Made by a program: the position numbers and the translations under genes. DNA of 64,000 nt from Liolophura sinensis (Eukaryota > Mollusca > Polyplacophora > Chitonida > Chitonidae), in NCBI RefSeq assembly GCF_032854445.1, contig NC_088295.1, positions 82,008,644 through 82,072,643 on the forward strand, given 5' to 3'. Under the pieces are notes generated by a model. That model searched no databases. It saw only the letters and a list, made by a program, of their open reading frames with translations, and was not told the DNA's origin. Positions 21,244 to 64,000 of the stretch are shown one piece after another. How positions within the stretch are numbered: position 1 is the first letter of the stretch; the number at the start of each line of letters is the position of its first letter.

Positions 21244-24200
21244 ATGGCGGGTTTAGCGAAAGCAAAGGCTGGTCGACTCATGGCTGTTATTGGTGATGAG
21301 GTAATATGGCCTTTCTGTTGACTCTTGTTTTCTCATGGCGATACACAGCAACTATGTACTATTCTATAGGAACACGTGGTTATGAATTTGTAAACGTGAG
21401 GGGAAGCTAAAACACTTTGTGTAGCCATAGAAATGGTCACGGTGTCCGAATTCCATGGTTGCTAGTGTTAGTCTGGCAGATTTGGGTTGACACCTCTGAC
21501 ACTAGTCCATCTGGATGGACTCGTGTGCCTTTTAAAAATTCTGCCAGTCATCGTAATAGTGAGTCCATAAATGCTTCCCAAAAAACATGACGCAGATTTC
21601 AAACTCCCATTTCTTCCCACTTAACTCACCTCCTCTGCTCATTTAGGGCCTATATGTAAATTTTATCGTGGAATCTCCAATACTATCCTCTTAGTTTACT
21701 ATTCTGTAAAACGGGTCAGAAGTTTCAGGTCACGCGACCACCCTTTCGTGTCTAAGAATGGCCGCCCAATGTTTAAGTATTGAGGAAAAGGCTACTTTTT
21801 GCCTATTTGCTAGATACCAGTAAGGCCTAGCTGTACAAATTGACCTCCCGAAAGCTCTGCAGAATTACTGAGACTATCTGGAAAGCTGAAAATTATACAA
21901 AACCAATGGATACAAGATCACTGACAGGGATTCAAAAATAGACATTTTCCTATGCAGTAACGTTGGGAGGACCCTTTTCTTCACCCACACCGTTTGTTTC
22001 TAAGGAGATCACATGGTCTCTAGGTTCCAATCTGTCTTACAGAATCCTCTTCTATGAAATTGACTAACTTGCTGCGTGGTGGTCATGTTGACTGCTTGAA
22101 TTTCAGAGGTACGAAGTGCCTCGCAGTCGACAAGATGGAGTTGATCACAATGAAGTCCTCGCTCACCGCACCCAAATTTACTTGCACTAAAAATATGTTC
22201 TTTTTTATGCCTTTTTGGATTGAATTAAGAAGGTTGAGTTTGTTCTTGCAGGTGGCAATCAAAATAAAACTTCTAGAGGATTTCAATACCAAAATTCAAC
22301 TGCATTTCAAACCCAGAAATTGACATTGACTGTTACAATGCCCGAGACAGGTATGTGGTGACATACCTTCAAAGCGGAATATTCAGAAAAAAGTTACATA
22401 CCATTAGCAATGTCAGATCGTTCTCAATTTAAAAACTCAATGCAGTTGCCTACCCTGGTCGAATTTGTCAATACTGTCAGTCCAGCAGGTGATTTTGAGC
22501 ATCGGTCAACATTGTGCGGACGTGCTGATGGTGACATTTCTAAGCAGGGTGCATTAAGTATCGTGGTGCAGTTTTGACTTGACAACTTCTTTTAATCTTT
22601 GGGACAGATATTGGTAGTGTAGAAAGTAGAATATTACATTCAGGGCTCAATTTTAAGGATTTTTCCTGCATAGCCTGTTTTTGTCTTTCTGTGTGTCTGC
22701 ACAGAATTTTGTTGCTCGAACGGTTTTATCTACAATTTTTCAGCGAAAGATTGATACATGTATACCTATTTTCCCAACATGGTGTTATTTACTTAATTTG
22801 TTTATTTGATTGGTGTTTTACCCGATATTCAAGAACGTTTCACTTATACGACGGCGGCAAGCATTATGGTGGGAGGAAACTGGGCTCGGGGTAACCCACG
22901 ACCATCCGCAGGTAGCTGACAGTCCTTCCCAATGTACGGCCGGAGAGGAAGCCAGCATGAGCTGGACTTGAACTCACGGCGACTGCATTGGTGAGTGGCT
23001 CCTGGCTCATTATGAACGCTAGCGTGCTAACCAATTGAGCCACGGAGGACCCCAACATAGTATTAAACAATATAACCAACAATCAAAAAAAAAAAAAAAA
23101 AAGAAATGACACACTTATTACAAGTGAGTGTTATGGTGTTTAAAGTATATCACATGACACCAGGCTGCTCAGCATAATTTTTAACTTGGCTCTGCTAGTG
23201 CTGCGTGCTAACGGATGAAGACACAAGTTGCATGTATATGTTGTTTTTGTAACAGAAATTCAGACTTTAGTGAAACCGGCCATAAATTATAGATTTAATG
23301 AAATTCTAACAGAAATAATTTCATACTTAAATACAGAAATGTATTGTAGAACATGTAGAAAAGTACATGTAAATTTCGAACTTGTGAACATTTTTCTTAC
23401 CACGAGAGCTTTGACAAGATTGCAGCACCTGCCAAGTTCACTGTTTAATCTGTAATGGCATTGTCAGTGAACCCTGTCTAAGAAACTCATTTCTAAAGAC
23501 ATCAGGTCGCCTTCTCCTGGATTTATTTACTGACTTGAACCACTGTCCTAAAGACCTTTCAGCAGTGGCAAGCTGTTAGGCATATGGTTCTTGAAATGAG
23601 TGTAACTCATATATTGGGTGGGCATAAAAAATGTGCTGTACTTTGATGCTTCATTGCTCCATTATTCTTTGTTCAAACCCTTTCAAACTTGTTACATTCA
23701 AATGGCATGATTTTGTTAATATACTGACCAGTTTTCAAGGTCATAGTTTGAGTAGTCTTTACACAGGGTTAAAATGAAAACATAGCCTCAAAAACGCACG
23801 TTCGGGTGACCCCATATGGCATCATCTGTCAGGTGTCATGAGTAGAGCACGCCCTGCACCTGTGTGACACGTGTCAATCAAGTGGCGTCTGGCTCCAGTG
23901 TCAGAGAAACCCTTCTGCCAGATAGGCACAAGTTTTGCTGAATAAAGATGGTTTTCTCTGTGGCGGACAAGGAATTGATCACCTTTTCAAGTAAAACAAG
24001 GTAGAACATCATTTTGAAATGTGCTGAAGATGCGTTTTTGACTCTATTTTGACTTTGGACCCATGAACAGAAATCTTAAAGGATGAAATTAAAATTTGGT
24101 CTGTATACTTGGGACATAATGGCTTTTGAGTGTGTAAATATTTAGAAGCTGATGTAAGAGGGTTTTGGAGATATTGAGTGTCAAAGTACGGCCCATTTTT

Positions 24201-27200
24201 TCATGCCCACCTGATATAATTTTCATGTAGCTTGATTCCAGGCCGTGTGTCTCCCAGCTAACATAGCATAATGTAGTGATGGTACCCATGAACCAGGATA
24301 ACATGATGATCGTGGGAACACTGAAATTTGCCCATCAAAATTTTATGTCCAACACAAAATATTTTGAATTTGATTTTGTAAATTTAACTTTGTGTACTAA
24401 AAGAGATTTATAATTGTTTATAAGAGGGCTCTGATTATTGTTGACTCAATTTGGGCTGGGCCAAGAGTAGTTTCACCATAACATTTGTATTTTATGGCCC
24501 TTGAAGCAGGTCACAGGGCTGTTAAAACTAGTGAACTCTTGGTTCCTTCGAAAGTGTAACTATTAATGTGACCGCAAAACTGCTGAGTTCATTTGTATCC
24601 TAAGTGAGGATGTGTACTGGAGTTTGAAAGTCCTTTTCAGACTCTTGTTAAGCAAGTCGAAGCAATTCTCTTGACAAAGTGCAGGTTTGGACAAATAATT
24701 TCTTTGTTTATACTTACATGTGGTCACAGTGATAGTGGACTTCATTAAATGAAGCAGAACACAGATTTTTGTGATGAGATACTATTCTTTATTGGATATT
24801 AACAGGAAACAGCAATTTCCTGCCTTTAATGTGATTTATTGGTGTTTGTGTTACAGGATACATGCACAGGGTTTCTATTGGGAGGAATAGGTGAACTGAA
24901 CAAAAGTCGGCAACCTAACTTTCTGGTTGTTGATAAAAGTAAGTTATATCTGTACCGTAATTTGGTTTAAGAAGTGTGAGCTTGCTGTGGCATGGTGTTT
25001 TATTACAAGGGCACAGCATGTTACACATTCTTGTTTGACTTATTTAACTGAAAATAAACCATGAGAAATTACATTAGGGTAACAAGATGAAAAAGTACTG
25101 CAGGAACATAGAAGGGTTGGCTTGGGTCACTTAACTTGGGTGATTAACATGTAAATGGGTAACTTGACTTGGGAATAGTTTCTACATGTTTCCTTGACCA
25201 TATGCCTACATTGCACATGTAATCGACAAATCATTTTACAAAAGCAGGGATATATCTGTGTTCATGAGTTTTTCTGCATTATTGAAAAAACATGAGAAAA
25301 AAAAAAAAAAGAAACAGCAAAAGTTTCACAGTCCATAAAGATGTGATGAGACATCAGCTATGGTAAATCTGTCTGCTGTGGACAAGTGAAAATATATGAA
25401 TCAGTAGATGTATTTATTTGTTTATTTGATTGGTGTTTTACACTGTACTCAAGAATATTTCACTTACATGACAGCAGCCAACATTATGGTGGGAGGAAAC
25501 CAGGTAGAGCCCGGCGGAAACCATCCGCAGGTTGCTGGGTGACCTTCGCACGTACCCAGTAGATGTAAGTAATGTACAGATGGAACTTTAAAATTGCTAA
25601 ATATTTTCTTCTATGATAATATGCACCCCCCCCCCCCCACACCCCCCCCCCCCCACCACACACACACACACACACAAAGTTTGTTTTGTTTGTCTCTGAG
25701 GAATGGAGTACTGCACTCCCACCTTAGAGAAAAAAAGATGATATGAAAGAGTGCTTGTAATCTCATGTAAAGTGTGCACTTGGTCAACACTGACATTTTT
25801 GCCTTGTAAGGGAGAGCACAAGTTAAAAGTAGCAGCTCAAGTTGTAGTTGTGCAGTTTTATCCCCTCTGCATTATAATCAGGTTTTTGTTATTGAAGTCA
25901 GATTTTAAACAAGGAAAAGGGATATGTATATGTAACTGAGTCCTTGTCAGTGCGTCTCCTACAGTTGTAATTGGATTTTTATAAAACTTTGTAGGCATTA
26001 CAGATACCATCTCAGGATTGTACATGAGTTATTTGGATGGCACCTGATCAATTATTTCCCTTTGAAGATAGAATTGGGACTTGCACATAGTGAATGTTTG
26101 TACCTGGTACAAAAAGTTGTATCTGGTGAAGAGTTGTATCTGGTCTCTTTGCTGATATGTAGCATGCCCTTGCTTACATTTGTTGACATTTCTCATCATG
26201 CTTTCTTATACAACACATCTGTATTCTGAATGGGAGGGCAGTATTATACCACACCTTCCACCATCTTGTAAACAAATCTTACCTAATTTTAAGCCCATCT
26301 TGCATAGTGCGTGCAGGTGATGAGTTCATTGTGCAGTTGGTCTGTTGAGTATAGCACCAGGGGAGATTTGCTGTCTTGTCATCAGCATTTTGTTAAGCAT
26401 TTGCTGTAAAGCTGAGTTTGCTATTTTAACTCATTCATGTACATTTCTGTTTCACATTCTAGATACAAGTGTGAGTGAGATAGAAGAAAGCTTCAAATCT
26501 TTCCTCAGACGAAATGATATTGCCATAATACTGATCAGTCAAAATGTGAGTGTCTCATGATGCGATTATGTTCTGTCTTTTGTTCTGTCTACAATGAGCA
26601 TCTTTGTCATGTTATTTGATGTGAAGTGTCTTGTTTTCTTGTTTTCTTTTTTCTTTTGCCTCTGGCTAGGAATGTAATATTGAGTTCTTAGTAGATAATA
26701 TCCGGTCTGGTTTGTTCATCTTGTGCAACTTTAGTTTAGTATATTTGAAGTTTGTTATTGGTAGTAAGTGATTGCAGAGCTACATGTACATCGGAGAAAC
26801 CAATCATGTACTGAAGGCACTGCTGCTTGATCAGGAATCATCCCTGAGTTCATGTTTCATCTGCCTCAATTGCATGGCTACACCAGTGATGTTTGGCAAA
26901 CAATCGATCAGCCCTTATCCAATCAAATTTTTGATATTTTTGCAATAGTCCAAGTAATTACCTTTTTCTCACAAATTATCAGCCTAGTTTCAGCACAAGT
27001 CGCCATTCAAAACTGATAATAAAGTTATCCTAGATAAATAAAAGAGGCCTTAGTGGCTCAGTTCTCCAAAATGTTCTCTCTGAAACTGATCGGCCAATGA
27101 CCAATGAGGCTGCAGGCTTGAATCCTCTTTGTCTCCATAGAAGTCAAAGATTGGTTAGTATGACAATGGATAAATAAATAAATAAATAAATAATAATAAC

Positions 27201-27816
27201 TAACAAACATGTGGAACATATTTCCAGGTTAACCAAGCTATAGTTTGTGTCATTATCAGATAGCTGAGATGATTCGACATGTGATTGACAACCATCTAGA
27301 GCCTATCCCAGCAGTATTAGAGATCCCCAGCAAAGACCATCCTTATGACTCCAGCAAAGACTCCATTCTCAGGAGGGCCAAGGTGGGTAAATGTACATGT
27401 ACTTTCACACATGTGCCTATGTTCTTAAATTATCATTTGGTTTACTTTTGTCTGTGCCTGAATATGTATGAGGATGCTGTAGACTAATGAACCAAAATTG
27501 GTAAAAATGCTTTTGTTCATATTCATTTGCAACAGATACTCCAAGTCTTCAAATATATTTGACCACAGGCATAGAGAAACTTTTGTCAAATTAGAGTAGA
27601 GTTATCTGATCTGGAAAGATAATTTTATTACTCTTTGATGTACAAGTGTGCCCAGTCTACCTGGTATTTGAATTTGTTGGGGCTTTATGACAGTTGTTAA
27701 GAACCATTTTGTTCAAAGACTGATAAGTTTTCAGGTTAGTGATGAACCTAGGTATCAATGTGTTGTTTGTGTTTGTATTTTTGTAGGGAATGTTCTCCGC
27801 AGAAGATTTCAGATAG
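21244..27816 (+). CDS. ATP6V1F: V-type proton ATPase subunit F
   Basis: This is a central-stalk subunit of the V1 sector of the vacuolar proton pump, which acidifies lysosomes and endosomes; it sits with subunit D in the rotor. Five exons: 21244-21300, 24857-24938, 26463-26545, 27260-27382, 27787-27816 (TAG). All junctions are GT-AG and in frame, 124 residues. Landmarks: [90 protein letters not shown] at the C-terminus. The protein is about five residues longer than the human one, all in the N-terminus before the VIGDE motif (KAKAG stretch). The start ATG has a strong context and no nearer alternative. It is divergent with TMUB. Confidence 0.97.
22794..23049 (-). mobile_element. SINE family A, full length (reference copy), ATP6V1F intron 1
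   Basis: Read on the minus strand: a tRNA-like head CCGTGGCTCAATTGGTTAGC (box A), then GCCGTGAGTTCAAGTCCAGC (box B), a core with TCTCCGGCCGTACATTGGG and CATAATGCTTGCCGCCGTCG, and a 3' end GTAAAACACCAATCAAATAA-like with an ATAA repeat tail. The length is about 255 bases. The head makes it a tRNA-derived, polymerase III type SINE; the family name is not known to me. Confidence 0.88.
25409..25561 (-). mobile_element. SINE family A, 3' half, ATP6V1F intron 2
   Basis: It has TTTGATTGGTGTTTTACACT, CTCAAGAATATTTCACTTAC, GCCAACATTATGGTGGGAGG and CCATCCGCAGGTTGCTGG in minus orientation. The tRNA-like head is missing. A long poly-C/CA tract follows at 25624-25675. Confidence 0.8.
25624..25675. repeat. 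Poly-C / (CA)n low-complexity tract
   Basis: Runs of about 13 and 14 C separated by ACA lead into a (CA)n microsatellite. On the minus strand this is G-rich and could fold as a G-quadruplex. The 'CVCVCGGGG' ORFs over it are artefacts. Confidence 0.85.
27044..27195 (+). mobile_element. Diverged tRNA-derived SINE, ATP6V1F intron 3
   Basis: A head-like block (GGCCTTAGTGGCTCAG), a box-B like block (GCAGGCTTGAATCCTC) and an (AAAT)n tail at 27170-27192. It resembles family A at both ends, but the core differs, so it is either a diverged member or a related family. Confidence 0.5.
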
Positions 27817-28734
27817 ATATTGTGGCTGGTTTAGTTTGGCTGGGAAGACATTCCAGGAGTTAAGCATACAGATCAAGAGTAGGCCAGGAGTATTTAGGAG
27901 TGGACAAGGAACAAGTTAGGAGTAGACCAACAGTAGGTTAGGAGTAGATCAGGAGTACATTCAGAGTTCAGGATCAGACATTAATGCATCTGTATAATTT
28001 CAGTTTCTTTAACAACATTTGTAGGCAAGTAGCAGCCACTGCCTCTTAATTAAGTTAAAGCTAAAAGAATTAAAATCCAGTGTGTATAATTTCAGATTTA
28101 TATATTTATTGGAGATGAACCTTGGGACTTTTGTTTTAAATCCTGTCCGAAATCTTGGCAATCTCCCAAAACTGAATCAGTGAAAGTGTTCAGAGAAGTT
28201 AACAGAGACTGTTCGTATCTTTTATTTGGTGCTGTAAGGGATATCTGCTAGGTGTCTGCAGGTGTGGTTAAGTGATTTATCCGATCTGTAAAGCATGGCT
28301 GTATTATATGTGTGTAGCTTGTACAAACAGGATTGTTTTCCCCATAAACATCTCATTGTCTGTATTATGTAGCTGCGGAATGGAAGAGAATTAAAATATA
28401 TTATGTGTGTAGTTTATTTCTTGTATTGTGTCTGTTCAGATCAATGCATATTCAAGATGATCAGGATGATTGGTATCTTGTTTACTTGTTTTCTTTGCAG
28501 GTGCTTTATTCACCAGAAAGAGTTGGCCAGTTTACTATAAAATATCTGTCGCATGGTTCTGTATGGTATAGTGTAAATGTATATCAAAATTAGTCTGCCA
28601 ACTGCCGAAAATACGTCATTAGCTTGCCAAAATTCCACCCTTTGCCGCTGATATGTAGATACATGTAGGTTGATGTTCCTCATGATATTGGACATCGCGA
28701 ACTTATTTCATTAAATGGATGTCTGATTTTCCCC

Positions 28735-28850
28735 AGGTATTCCGGTTTCCTCTGGACGTGAAATTCTAACCGCCATTGTATGAGTGAATAATGCTTTGGC
28801 GCGGCGTTACACAACCGTCTGATAAATAAATAAATAAATAAATAAAAGTT
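28735..28850 (+). mobile_element. SINE family A, 3' fragment
   Basis: Diverged 3' blocks (CCGGTTTCCTC, CCGCCATTGTATGAGTGAAT, GGCGTTACACAACCGTCTGA) are followed by a long (AAAT)n tail. Confidence 0.65.
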
Positions 28851-29087
28851 GACCTATCTAGATTTTAGGTGTCATCTGTGTTTTTTTTTAAGTTAGAAAA
28901 ATAGGTAAAAGTAAATGAATATATTTTTGTATGCCCCCTCTAATGGTGTAGACTTGAAGAAGTGCACGGTGGCCTGTTGCGACCAACTCCCTCGTGAGCT
29001 AATCGTGCGCGGTAAGGTAAGCAGCAGTCTGCGGATGGTCATGGTTTCCTCCCACCATAACGCTTTCGCACAAACATGATAAATGGA

Positions 29088-29352
29088 ATAAGGGCTTCTG
29101 TGGCCGAGAGGATTAGCACGCGCGGTTCAATGACAAAAGCCGCTCACCAATGCGGTCGCTGTGAGTTCAAGTGCAGCTCTTGCTGGCTTCCCCTCCGGCC
29201 GTATGCCGGAAGGTCTACAGCAACCTGCGGATGGTCGCGGGTTTCCCCCGGTCTCTGCCCGGTTTCCTCCCACCATAATGCTGGCCACCGTCGTATAAGT
29301 GCAATTTTCTTGAGTAGGGCGTAAAACACCAATCAGATAAATAAATAAACAG
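29088..29352 (+). mobile_element. SINE family A, full length
   Basis: It begins AAGGGCTTCTGTGGCCGAGA, with box A (GGCCGAGAGGATTAGCACGC) and box B (GCTGTGAGTTCAAGTGCAGC). It continues with CCTCCGGCCGTATGCCGGAA, GGATGGTCGCGGGTTTCCCC and GGCCACCGTCGTATAAGTGC, and ends GGCGTAAAACACCAATCAGA plus (TAAA)n. A core-only fragment of the same family lies immediately upstream at about 29025-29070. Confidence 0.88.
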
Positions 29353-30067
29353 GTAAATGAAATATTCTTGAAGACGGCAGTTAATTGTTCAAATTGAAAG
29401 ATGGCTTTTATGGGCCATAATTTATTTTACATGTACATTTAATTTATACCCCAAACTGCATTTTGTGAAATTTATTAATGTAATATGTACCAGTAACTAA
29501 ACTCACGAAGCAGTTGATCGGATTTATAGAGATCAGGCTACGATAAAAACTCATGATATATTGGAAAAATCTTGTACACATCTACCAATTCATGGTCCTG
29601 ATAATCCATGTTACTGTCTGAAAACAAGATATGTACTTAAAACTTTTTCTCGATAAAACATCTTGAAAAATGAATACGCCTATGTTACATCATTTCGTTC
29701 TTTATGCTTTACTGATGATGCTGAATTGCATAAAGTTGTTGTTTTCTTCTTTATTAAGACCACATATCAAAAAGTCGATTATATTTATTTACATTCTGAA
29801 AATTTATCATTTCATAAACAATCGCTTCCGCTTTACCTGAGTTAAATAGAAATTTATTTCAGTCGATATTTACATAATTTCATTGTGCCACATACATGTA
29901 GTACAAAGGTTATTGGACAATAAACCACAATTAGAATTCAAATAAGACATACATCTACAAAAATTATACCCACGAAAATACCGAGCATAACCTCTAATAA
30001 ACCCCTCTTATGAAACTTCGCAAATCGCATTATTAAGGAGGTTAACTGTTGATTCACTCCACTCACG

Positions 30068-30199
30068 AACGCCATTCAACGAGCTATACATGTGCTCTAT
30101 CCGTTGTTCAGGTGTCTTCTGGAGGAGCTCGACAACGCCATTCAACGAGCTATACATGTGCTCTATCCGTTGTTCAGGTGTCCTCTGGAGGAGTTGGAG
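30068..30199 (-). repeat. 66-bp direct duplication inside an unrecognised ORF
   Basis: Two adjacent 66-base copies differ at only a few positions. In the minus-strand ORF 30008-30301 (97 codons) each encodes a 22-residue unit around TPEQRIEHMYSSLNG. The plus strand is also open. I do not recognise the protein. It could be a relic of a transposon ORF or a chance frame; no splice signals were established around it. Confidence 0.6.
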
Positions 30200-31375
30200 G
30201 ACAGGCACTATTCTCCACAAAGGACCGCCAATGTCGGCGACGATAATGATGTTGTTACATGGAGAAATTGGTCTGCTACAAGCTTTTGCTATACTATGCA
30301 ACTTGATACTCTCGCGACACTGGGATGTCGGACCAAGTCCTGCACCGTCAAGTGGGTTATCACAGGAAACACACCTCTAAATGTGCTTGGTTTCGTGAAA
30401 GAAAGTGTTATGAAGGTTACAAACCCACATGTTCATAACATCTGAAAAGAAGAAACTGGAAGGCTAGTTTAGAAATAGGCGTGCAGGAATGTGTATATTT
30501 TAGTGATTTTATATATAATTACATTAAATAATCATTAACCGGTTGCTTCAACAGAATGCCTAACTTAGTTGTTTGTACTGTTGAAAGCAGGTGACAAAAT
30601 CTTGTGATATATGTACTCTCTTGAATAGAGATATTGCCGTTGGACACGTTTGACATATATAGTGATGTTGCCACATCACACATTTGACACAATTAACAGC
30701 TGATAAAACGAACAAGTCTGATATTGGGTGTTCTCTTAACACATAATAGATACACTTGGTCACATCAGTCATTGTAAAGTCTGGTTTGTAGGTCCGGCTA
30801 TCCAACATAAATAAGGTATATCTCTCAATAAATACTGATTTCAAGCATATAGTTTCTATTATTATAAGTTAGGAACAACCTGTATTATTGCTTCGATCAA
30901 TTTGTCATTGATCAAAGAGTATACAGGAGCATTCAACAATTCGGTAGTCGACTAGAAAATGGGAAATATCATTGTCTATAGGCGTGCTACTGCGTGGATT
31001 TGTCAGCCGAGATTTAATGAAATTGGAATATCCATATCAGCACACAAACACCCATGCGGTATTCATTTTCTTGTTGCGAAAGTAATACACGAGGGTTGTC
31101 GTTGCAACGCATAGTAAGTCAAACAGTGCAGCCTTCGAATCGGTCCACGATATATATTGTTTGCAATCCATTTCATGGCATTTAAGTGTCAGTCCATTCT
31201 TCATTTCCATCCACTCTAAAGACAAGTCATTCACGGGTAAAAATTCCAGTCGTGTCAAAGCGTGTGTGGACATCCACGCATGACCATGAATACCATTAAA
31301 ATCTCAGTAATGTATTTTTCATCAGAATTAGGCTGGTGTCGGGGAATACTGGTACATGTCTGGGATAGCGGTCCA

Positions 31376-64000
<32,625 letters not shown>

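Larger units (their letters stand above)
27817..31375. other. Region between ATP6V1F and the mucin gene
   Basis: It should hold the 3' UTRs of the convergent ATP6V1F (+) and mucin (-) genes. An ATTAAA at 28390-28395 is a possible ATP6V1F poly(A) signal. Family A SINE copies lie at 28735-28850 and 29088-29352. Several minus-strand ORFs of 60-100 codons (30008-30301, 30560-30844, 31037-31273) have no domain I recognise. Confidence 0.45.

Noticed and set aside
22054-22323. 89-codon plus-strand ORF in ATP6V1F intron 1
   Set aside because: It has no domain, lies inside a well-defined intron, and is also open on the opposite strand; probably chance.

Overview
This is a window of animal nuclear DNA. 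Genes are split by GT-AG introns, there are tRNA-derived SINEs, small inverted-repeat (MITE-like) elements and many minisatellites. Gene content and repeat style suggest a marine lophotrochozoan, most likely a mollusc. The phylum is an inference from repeat style; no species can be named from the sequence alone.

Layout from left to right. (1) 871-1005 (-): first coding exon of phosphopantothenate-cysteine ligase (PPCS); the rest lies off the left edge. (2) 5320-13392 (+): 3-hydroxyisobutyryl-CoA hydrolase (HIBCH). Ten coding exons are visible and only the 5' leader exon was not found. (3) 13393-18318: gene-poor DNA with SINEs. (4) 18319-20387 (-): a TMUB1/2-like membrane ubiquitin-like protein, two coding exons. 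(5) 21244-27816 (+): V-ATPase subunit F (ATP6V1F), five exons, complete. TMUB and ATP6V1F are head-to-head, and the intergenic segment holds a perfect GTCACGTGAC (CLEAR-type) palindrome. (6) 27817-31375: repeats and unrecognised ORFs. (7) 31376 to beyond 64000 (-): one giant MUC4-like transmembrane mucin. Its 5' end is off the right edge and 28 exons are resolved here.

The mucin fills half the window. In protein order it has a Ser/Thr-rich array of 27 exact 435-bp (145-residue) repeats in a single exon of more than 12.3 kb. This is followed by a unique Ser/Thr linker, NIDO, AMOP and VWD domains, a cadherin-like segment, about eight EGF modules, a SEA-like region, one more EGF, a transmembrane helix, and a cytoplasmic tail of about 155 residues that starts with a basic run. 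Exon phases were checked across all junctions and agree. At least 5,570 residues are encoded in this window.

Points that stand out: (a) intronic minisatellites that look like tandem copies of an exon edge with its splice site, at a HIBCH acceptor (12.6-12.8 kb) and a mucin donor (46.7-47.3 kb); (b) higher-order repeat structure inside the mucin array (7-unit and 4-unit offsets); (c) GGPH in place of the GDPH cleavage motif in the mucin VWD domain; (d) two TTAA-flanked MITE-like families, one present in introns of both HIBCH and the mucin; (e) a SINE tail that abuts a mucin splice donor and supplies a run of donor-like GTGAGT motifs.
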